Below, piece by piece: positions 1 through 3,734 of a DNA stretch of 5,132 bases. Below the pieces are notes generated by a model. It saw only the letters and a list, made by a program, of their open reading frames with translations. It made no database searches and was not told where the DNA came from. Location of the stretch: positions 1 to 5,132 of the forward strand of contig JASLBD010000476.1 of the NCBI GenBank assembly GCA_030146745.1. The letters run 5' to 3'. Source of the stretch: Allosphingosinicella sp. (GTDB taxonomy: Bacteria; Pseudomonadota; Alphaproteobacteria; Sphingomonadales; Sphingomonadaceae). The first letter of the stretch is position 1. Each line of letters opens with the position of its first letter. A program made the translations under genes and the position numbers.

Positions 1-256
1 TCTCGCCCTCGAAGCTGTGCTCCACCGCCGCTCCGTCGACGCTGAGCTCGACCAGCTTCAGCTCCTGCGCGTCCAGCCGAAGCGGGCGGTCGTGCGCCCC
101 GTTGCGGGTGACGCTCAGCCTCGACCTCACCCGCGTCCGCTCCGCTCCGAGATCGAATTCCAGCTCGATCGAAGGCACGAGCCAGTCCGGCGGCCGGTAA
201 TCCTCCCGGCGGATGGCGGAGGGCGGAGCGGCGGCGGCGTTCTGGACATCGAGCAT
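1..256 (-). CDS. pepN: Aminopeptidase N (M1 family), N-terminal part only
   Basis: The first 85 codons of a gene that continues past the left edge. The reverse-strand protein begins MLDVQNAAAAPPSAIRREDY and carries DYRPPDW at residues 19-25, then a strand-rich stretch with ELEFDLGAERTRV (31-43) and LRLDAQELKLVELSVDG (59-75). This order matches the opening of bacterial PepN as I remember it from E. coli (a DYRAPDY-like motif, then a FDLDA-like and an LRLNGEDLKLV-like segment), which forms the N-terminal beta domain. PepN is a cytoplasmic zinc metallopeptidase of about 870 residues that removes N-terminal amino acids from peptides. Its zinc-binding HEXXH motif lies outside this window, so catalytic competence cannot be judged. 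No clear Shine-Dalgarno precedes the ATG at 256. The gene starts 47 bases after the transporter stop on the same strand, so read-through from that gene is possible. Confidence 0.88.
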   Translation of the reverse strand, partial: MLDVQNAAAAPPSAIRREDYRPPDWLVPSIELEFDLGAERTRVRSRLSVTRNGAHDRPLRLDAQELKLVELSVDGAAVEHSFEGE

Positions 257-303
257 GACGCGGACTTAGGCGCGGGGGCGGGACGGTGCAATGCGGCCCG
301 GAT

Positions 304-1197
304 CTAGCTGGCCGCAGCCCTCGACCTCAGAGCGATGACCAGTCCCGCCAGCGCGACCAGCCCCCCCGCGACGGCCAGAGCCGACCAGCGATAGCCTTCG
401 AAGATCGTCGAGAACACCATGGCGAGGAGGGGCACGAGGACGCTCGAATAGGCGGCCTTGCCGGGGCCGACGGCGCGCATCACCGCGAAATAGAGGGGGA
501 AGGCCAGGGCCGAGGCGAACAGGCCGAGATAGACGAGGCCCAGCCAGTAAGCCGGCCGGGTCTCGATCACCGGCGGCCCCGCCACCGCGAAGGCGAACAG
601 GGCATTGGCGAGGATTCCGTAGACCATTCCCCAGGCGAGCAGGGTGGCGAGCGGCCAGGCCGCCAGCCCGCGGCTGGCCTGGAGGATGTTGGCGGCGGAC
701 GCGGAAAGCACTCCGAGCACGGTGAGGCCGATCCCGAGCAGCACCTCCCCCGAGGACGTGGGGCTCGCCCGCATCTCCTGGACGAACAGCAACGAGACCC
801 CGGCGCAGGCGATCGCCGAGCCCGCGACGAAGCTTGGGGTCGACTTCTGCTTTAGGAAGATCCAGGCGAGCGCGCTGTTCGGCACCATCAGCAGCGCGAA
901 GACGGTCGCCACCAGGCCGCTGGTGACGTGATGCTCGGCCGCATAGACGAAGTTGAAGTTGAGGCAGAATTGCGGGACCCCGAACAGGGCGGCGAGGAGA
1001 TGGCCGCGCCGGCCCATGCGCAGGCTTGCACCGCTCATCGCCGCCCAGGCGAACATCGCCGCCGCCGCGACGACGAAGCGATAGGTCACCGACCATGAGG
1101 GAGGGACGGCGCCGAGCTGGTCCTTGATGACGATCCAGGTCGAGCTCCAGATCAGGGTGATGAGGAGGAAGGGGATGAGGATCCGGGGCTGGAGCAT
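304..1197 (-). CDS. EamA/DMT-superfamily transporter, probable metabolite exporter
   Basis: A 297-residue inner-membrane protein with about ten hydrophobic segments (roughly 7-24, 35-54, 65-84, 91-112, 122-139, 151-170, 182-206, 216-237, 247-264, 272-291), the usual size and 5+5 layout of the EamA (DUF6) family. Family-like stretches are LIWSSTWIVIKDQLG (15-29), GLVATVFALLMVPNSALAW (94-112) and GLFASALAFPLYF near 225-237, followed by GPGKAAYSSVLVPLLAM (244-260). Family members export amino acids or other small metabolites; the substrate cannot be read from sequence. I chose the ATG at 1197 because the mature-looking first helix begins directly after it. An in-frame ATG at 1251 would add 18 residues rich in Pro, Ala and Ser, and the open frame beyond that runs through a repeat and antisense to the aldolase, so it is not coding. 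No strong ribosome-binding site is seen at either start. It lies downstream of the aldolase and upstream of pepN on the same strand. Confidence 0.9.
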   Translation of the reverse strand: MLQPRILIPFLLITLIWSSTWIVIKDQLGAVPPSWSVTYRFVVAAAAMFAWAAMSGASLRMGRRGHLLAALFGVPQFCLNFNFVYAAEHHVTSGLVATVFALLMVPNSALAWIFLKQKSTPSFVAGSAIACAGVSLLFVQEMRASPTSSGEVLLGIGLTVLGVLSASAANILQASRGLAAWPLATLLAWGMVYGILANALFAFAVAGPPVIETRPAYWLGLVYLGLFASALAFPLYFAVMRAVGPGKAAYSSVLVPLLAMVFSTIFEGYRWSALAVAGGLVALAGLVIALRSRAAAS

Positions 1198-1255
1198 GCT
1201 CGGGGCAGGGGAGGGCGGCGCCGAGACAGGGAGGGGGATGGCCTCGCCCATGCCC

Positions 1256-1340
1256 GTCGCCCCGGCGAAGGCTGGGACCCCGGCGGGCGAAGAGTTCGGC
1301 GCCTGATTCTCACTGGGGTCCCAGCCTCCGCTGGGACGAC
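1256..1340. repeat. Pair of inverted REP-like palindromic repeats
   Basis: Two 26-base copies face each other at 1256-1281 and 1315-1340; by hand alignment they agree at 23 of 26 bases once one is reverse-complemented. Each copy is itself a hairpin. In the right copy GTCCCAGC (1318-1325) pairs perfectly with GCTGGGAC (1330-1337) around a CTCC loop. The left copy has the same stem with one G-T pair and one mismatch. The inner arms, GCTGGGACCCC and GGGGTCCCAGC, are exact 11-base complements, so the pair could also fold into one larger cruciform. The element fills most of the 152-base gap between the aldolase stop and the transporter start. I recall similar repeats scattered between genes in sphingomonads. 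No T-run follows, so it is not a classical terminator. Confidence 0.85.
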
Positions 1341-1349
1341 GAGGGTCGC

Positions 1350-2354
1350 TCACAGCGCCCGGATCGCCGCGGCGAGGGCCGCCACATGCTCCGGGTCCGA
1401 ATCCCACGCCGTCACCAGCCGGGCCTCGCCCGGCCCCCAATCGTAAAAGTCGAAGCCCCGGTCGCGGAGCCTTTGCGCCTCGTCGGGCGTCACCTTGAGG
1501 AATATCTCGTTCGCTTCCACCGGCAGCACCAGCCGCTCCGGCCCCGCCGCCTGGGCAAGCCGGGCCGCCGAATCGTTCGCCGCCCGCGCATTGCGCAGCC
1601 ACGCCCCGTCCTCGATCATGGCGAGGAGCTGCGCCGCCAGATAGCGGCCCTTCGACAGGAGGTGGCCGCCCCGCTTGCGGCGGTACAAGGTGGCCTGGCG
1701 GTGGCGGTCGCCGAAGAAGATCAGGGCTTCGGCCGAAATCCCGCCATTCTTGACGAAGCCGAAGCTCAAGGCGTCCACTCCCGCCCGCCAGGTCAGGTCG
1801 GCCGGCGAGGCGCCGGTGCTGACCACGGCGTTGGCGAAGCGGGCGCCGTCGACGTGGAAGCCGAGGCCCCGGCCCCGGGCCAGCTCGCCCAAAGCGGCGG
1901 TCTCCCCGGCCGAATAGACGAGCCCGTATTCCGTCGCGTTGGTGATCGAGAGGGCGGCCGGCTGGGTCTGGTGGACGTCGTTGCGCACCGTCTCGAGCAG
2001 GGCCGTCACCGCCGCCGGCGTGAGCTTCGCGCCCTCGCCTTCGCCGAGCAGCAGCTTGGCCCCGTTCGTGTAGAATTCCGGAGCTCCGCATTCGTCGTTC
2101 TGGATATGCGCGTCGCGGTGGCAGACGATGCTTCCGTAGGGCGGGCAGAGCGCGGCGAGTGCGAGCGCGTTGGCCGCGGTCCCCGTCGCCACCCAGAGCG
2201 AAGTCACCCTTGTCTCGAACAGGTCCGAAAAGGCGTCGTCGAGCCGAGCGCTCCATTTGTCGCCGTCATAGGCGGTGTCGAGCCGGTTGGCGGCCGTTAT
2301 GGCCGCGACCGCCTCGGGGCAGGCCGCGGCCGCATTGTCTGAGAAGAAGCGCAT
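1350..2354 (-). CDS. Low-specificity L-threonine aldolase (PLP-dependent)
   Basis: A complete 334-residue fold-type I PLP enzyme, the usual length for the family, which cleaves L-threonine or L-allo-threonine to glycine and acetaldehyde in the cytoplasm. Visible landmarks: SDN at 5-7 and DKWSARLDD at 32-40 near the N-terminus; TGTAANALAL (57-66), the phosphate-binding loop; His83 in DAHIQNDECGAPEF, the expected PLP-stacking histidine; HVDGARFANAV (167-177), with Asp169 for the pyridine nitrogen and Arg171; Lys202 in FGFVKNGG, the likely Schiff-base lysine; and Arg312 in RLVTAW, the expected carboxylate contact. Residue roles come from known structures, not from this sequence. The KNGG form of the lysine loop, with FFGDR after it, fits the branch seen in proteobacteria such as pseudomonads rather than the E. 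coli LtaE form. The ATG at 2354 follows AAGG with 7 bases between, and the protein starts as the family does. Which stereoisomer is preferred is not predictable here. The gene is divergent from the PilZ pair. Confidence 0.93.
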   Translation of the reverse strand: MRFFSDNAAAACPEAVAAITAANRLDTAYDGDKWSARLDDAFSDLFETRVTSLWVATGTAANALALAALCPPYGSIVCHRDAHIQNDECGAPEFYTNGAKLLLGEGEGAKLTPAAVTALLETVRNDVHQTQPAALSITNATEYGLVYSAGETAALGELARGRGLGFHVDGARFANAVVSTGASPADLTWRAGVDALSFGFVKNGGISAEALIFFGDRHRQATLYRRKRGGHLLSKGRYLAAQLLAMIEDGAWLRNARAANDSAARLAQAAGPERLVLPVEANEIFLKVTPDEAQRLRDRGFDFYDWGPGEARLVTAWDSDPEHVAALAAAIRAL

Positions 2355-2482
2355 CGCCGCGCCTTAAGGTCCGGACTCGATACTGACAACGGTGGCAGCG
2401 CGAAAATGCCGCCCGCGTTTACTACAATTTAGGTGCCTTGGGCCTATCCCCCTTTGCCGAGAGCCAATGAGGAAATGAGGGC
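2355..2482. promoter_or_regulatory. Divergent spacer between aldolase and PilZ genes, presumed promoters
   Basis: This 128-base gap must hold the start signals for genes leaving in both directions. On the plus strand TACAAT at 2423-2428 resembles a -10 box (five of six), but no good -35 sits 16-18 bases upstream. On the minus strand TTGTCA (2390-2385) resembles a -35 box, with only a poor -10 after it. The calls are weak. Just before the PilZ start, GAGGA at 2469-2473 is the better-spaced Shine-Dalgarno (9 bases); GAGGG at 2477-2481 is only one base away from the ATG. Confidence 0.35.
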
Positions 2483-2917
2483 ATGGGCGTAGAGCATTTT
2501 GTTGACGGACCGGTGGCGGGCAAGCGCCAGGCCAAGCGGGCGCGCGTCCTGCTCGCCGCGAAGCTGCAATTGGCGAACGGGGGCGAGATCGACGCGCGGC
2601 TGCGCGATCTGTCCCGCAAGGGCGCCCTGGTCGAGTGCCAGACGGTGCCGCCGGTGGGCACCGAGCTGATGTTCACCCGCGGTTCGACCAGCATCCCCGC
2701 CCGGGTCGCCTGGACGGGTGCCGACCGGGTCGGTCTCGAATTCGCCTACATGATCGACGAGCATGAGGTGCTGGTGCAATTGAAGCGCACCACCGGCGAT
2801 CAGAACCAGCCCCGCTTCCGCCGTCCGCGGCTGTTCGGCGAGTCGATGAGCCTCCAGGAGAAGCAGCTGGCCCGCCTCTGGGGTGCCTCGGTCGGCATCG
2901 CCATTCCGGGGGAGTGA
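2483..2917 (+). CDS. PilZ-domain protein with C-terminal extension, probable c-di-GMP receptor
   Basis: A soluble 144-residue protein with no signal peptide or membrane segment. Both PilZ signatures are present: RxxxR as RQAKR at residues 15-19 and DxSxxG as DLSRKG at 42-47. The strand pattern typical of the fold follows (ALVECQTVPPVGTELMF, then ARVAWTGADRVGLEF at 73-87). PilZ proteins bind cyclic di-GMP and pass the signal to motility, polysaccharide or secretion machinery; the partner is not evident. The domain ends near residue 100. The remaining 44 residues hold a basic stretch (PRFRRPRLF, 110-118) and a likely amphipathic helix (SLQEKQLARLWG, 123-134), which could be an output or partner-binding tail. 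The next PilZ gene begins 9 bases after the stop, so the two are probably one transcript. Confidence 0.88.
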   Translation: MGVEHFVDGPVAGKRQAKRARVLLAAKLQLANGGEIDARLRDLSRKGALVECQTVPPVGTELMFTRGSTSIPARVAWTGADRVGLEFAYMIDEHEVLVQLKRTTGDQNQPRFRRPRLFGESMSLQEKQLARLWGASVGIAIPGE

Positions 2918-2926
2918 GGCCCGCCG

Positions 2927-3250
2927 ATGAGCTTTACCGCTGAGCTTTCGACCGCTCCGGACTGTGACGGCCGCAGGGCCGCGCGGTCCGACGTCGTGCT
3001 CGGCGCCGGCCTTCGGCAGCGCGGCGCCCACGCGGTCACGGTGCAGGTGCTCGATCTCTCGGTCACGGGCTTCCGCGCCGCCACCCATCTCGAGCTGATG
3101 AACGGCACCGACATCTGGCTGAAGCTGCCGGGCCTCGAATCGCTCCATTCCCGGGTGGTCTGGATGAAAGGCCATCTGCTCGGCTGCGAGTTCGTCCGCC
3201 CGCTCCACCCCGCCGTCCTCGACATGATCGTCCGCAACGCGCCCCGCTGA
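2927..3250 (+). CDS. Second small PilZ-domain protein
   Basis: A 107-residue protein that is essentially one PilZ domain. RxxxR is RRAAR at 16-20 and DxSxxG is DLSVTG at 43-48. The following strands include WLKLPGLESLHSRVVWMKG (64-82) and LGCEFVRPLHPAVLDMIV (85-102); the last is a closing segment I associate with sphingomonad PilZ proteins. Key binding residues appear intact, so c-di-GMP binding is expected. It is not a simple copy of its upstream neighbour: outside the signatures they share little, and it lacks the C-terminal tail. The spacing of 9 bases and the GAGG overlapping the upstream stop (TGAGG at 2915-2919, 7 bases before the ATG) suggest coupled translation. PilZ pairs can heterodimerise or divide labour; neither is shown here. 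Confidence 0.86.
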   Translation: MSFTAELSTAPDCDGRRAARSDVVLGAGLRQRGAHAVTVQVLDLSVTGFRAATHLELMNGTDIWLKLPGLESLHSRVVWMKGHLLGCEFVRPLHPAVLDMIVRNAPR

Positions 3251-3480
3251 GGCTGGACGCAAGGGCCCCGCCCGGCCCCTCCTCATGCGGTCGGCGCCGA
3301 AGACAGGCACCATCGTCGACACAAAGAGGACACTGGCGGCGGCGGAGGGCCTGCCGCCGGGCCGGGCGAAGGTGGTCCCCACCAGGATTCGCGATCGAAC
3401 AGGTCCCGCCGGGCCGCTGCAACACCATGAGCCCTCGGCTGGCAGCCAGTCCCGGCAATTGCCAAAGCGGGTCTGATTAA
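3251..3480. other. GC-rich gene-free stretch with short palindromes
   Basis: No convincing gene is found here. The short open frames on both strands have no family resemblance. Small palindromes cluster in it: a stem-loop GGTGG/CCACC (3371-3375 with 3379-3383) with CGAA/TTCG outside it, an odd palindrome CTGGC-A-GCCAG (3439-3449), and a perfect GGCAATTGCC (3454-3463). They could belong to a structured transcript or to protein-binding sites, or be chance in GC-rich DNA. Confidence 0.4.
3263..3278 (+). terminator. Weak possible terminator after the PilZ pair
   Basis: GGGCC pairs with GGCCC (5 bp, 6-base loop) 12 bases after the second PilZ stop. It has no T-run behind it, only CTCCTC, so it is at best a poor intrinsic terminator. 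It is the only candidate close to the operon end. Confidence 0.22.
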
Positions 3481-3570
3481 GAAGCGGAAGGCAAAATATA
3501 AGCGCATTCTCGCGCTATTATAAAAAGTTCCACAAATTACTTAATTATATTTGGAGGTAATTAGTTGTTT

Positions 3571-3591
3571 GTTAGGGGCATTTCGCCTAAC
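3571..3591. promoter_or_regulatory. Inverted repeat, candidate operator
   Basis: GTTAGG (3571-3576) and CCTAAC (3586-3591) are perfect 6-base complements around a 9-base centre. The right arm runs into CTAACCAT, one base from TTAACCAT, a half-site style seen in CtrA-bound promoters, but no proper TTAA-N7-TTAA is present. If the TATAAT box at 3613 is used, the repeat sits around -54 to -34, a normal place for a regulator to bind. A small RNA hairpin is the alternative. Confidence 0.35.
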
Positions 3592-3612
3592 CATTTGCAA
3601 TAGCTGATATTA

Positions 3613-3618
3613 TATAAT
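3613..3618 (+). promoter_or_regulatory. Candidate -10 box of the RTX gene
   Basis: A perfect TATAAT lies inside the AT-rich island, 116 bases before the RTX start codon. There is no good -35 at 16-18 bases upstream (TTGCAA at 3595-3600 is only 12 bases away), so use of this box would need an activator. It would give a leader of about 110 bases. In AT-rich DNA the hexamer could also occur by chance. Confidence 0.4.
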
Positions 3619-3705
3619 TCTTTGATTGGTCAGCGACTTATTCCTGCAATGGCGCCGCGGCGTTTTTCCGTGCAAACAACGCGTATGCGATCCGGGATGG
3701 TGCAG

Positions 3706-3728
3706 CTCCCTGGCGCTCCGCCAGGAGA
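3706..3728 (+). promoter_or_regulatory. Hairpin that covers the RTX ribosome-binding site
   Basis: CCTGGCG (3709-3715) pairs perfectly with CGCCAGG (3719-3725) around a CTC loop. With C3708 bulged out, CT (3706-3707) can also pair with AG (3726-3727). The right arm contains the Shine-Dalgarno AGGAGA (3723-3728), 6 bases before the ATG at 3735, so folding would hide AGGAG. This resembles leaders that control translation by opening the hairpin, by heat, an RNA or a protein. The pairing is seen directly; regulation is inferred. Confidence 0.6.
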
Positions 3729-3734
3729 CATTTC

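Larger units (their letters stand above)
3481..3640. promoter_or_regulatory. AT-rich regulatory island upstream of the RTX gene
   Basis: By hand count this 160-base stretch is about 34% G+C, in sharp contrast to the GC-rich genes on both sides. It holds AGCGC/GCGCT (3501-3505 with 3512-3516), two TAATTA palindromes (3542-3547 and 3558-3563, 16 bases apart), AATTAC/GTAATT (3535-3540 with 3557-3562), and an inverted repeat at 3571-3591. Such islands usually hold promoters and attract nucleoid-type regulators such as MucR/Ros in alphaproteobacteria; that binding is inference. No gene fits here. Confidence 0.6.

Noticed and set aside
17..307. Plus-strand frame over the left edge
   Set aside because: It is opposite the pepN start, whose conserved N-terminal motifs settle the strand.
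1318..1337. Right-hand REP hairpin as the aldolase terminator
   Set aside because: The stem is strong and well placed, but no T-run follows on the minus strand and a near-copy lies alongside in inverted form, which fits a REP pair better.
1252..2256. Long N-terminal extension of the transporter frame
   Set aside because: The extra residues run antisense-like through the aldolase in another frame and through the REP pair; the family starts at the first helix after 1197.
2444..3382. A 312-codon minus-strand frame across both PilZ genes
   Set aside because: It has no recognisable domain and is the shadow of two clear PilZ genes.
3283..3507. Small frames on both strands between the PilZ pair and the RTX gene
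   Set aside because: Composition is typical of chance GC-rich frames, with no convincing ribosome-binding site and no family resemblance.
3501..3516. AGCGC/GCGCT stem as a minus-strand terminator (TATATTTT follows)
   Set aside because: Only a 5-bp stem, and there is no minus-strand gene upstream that needs a terminator here.
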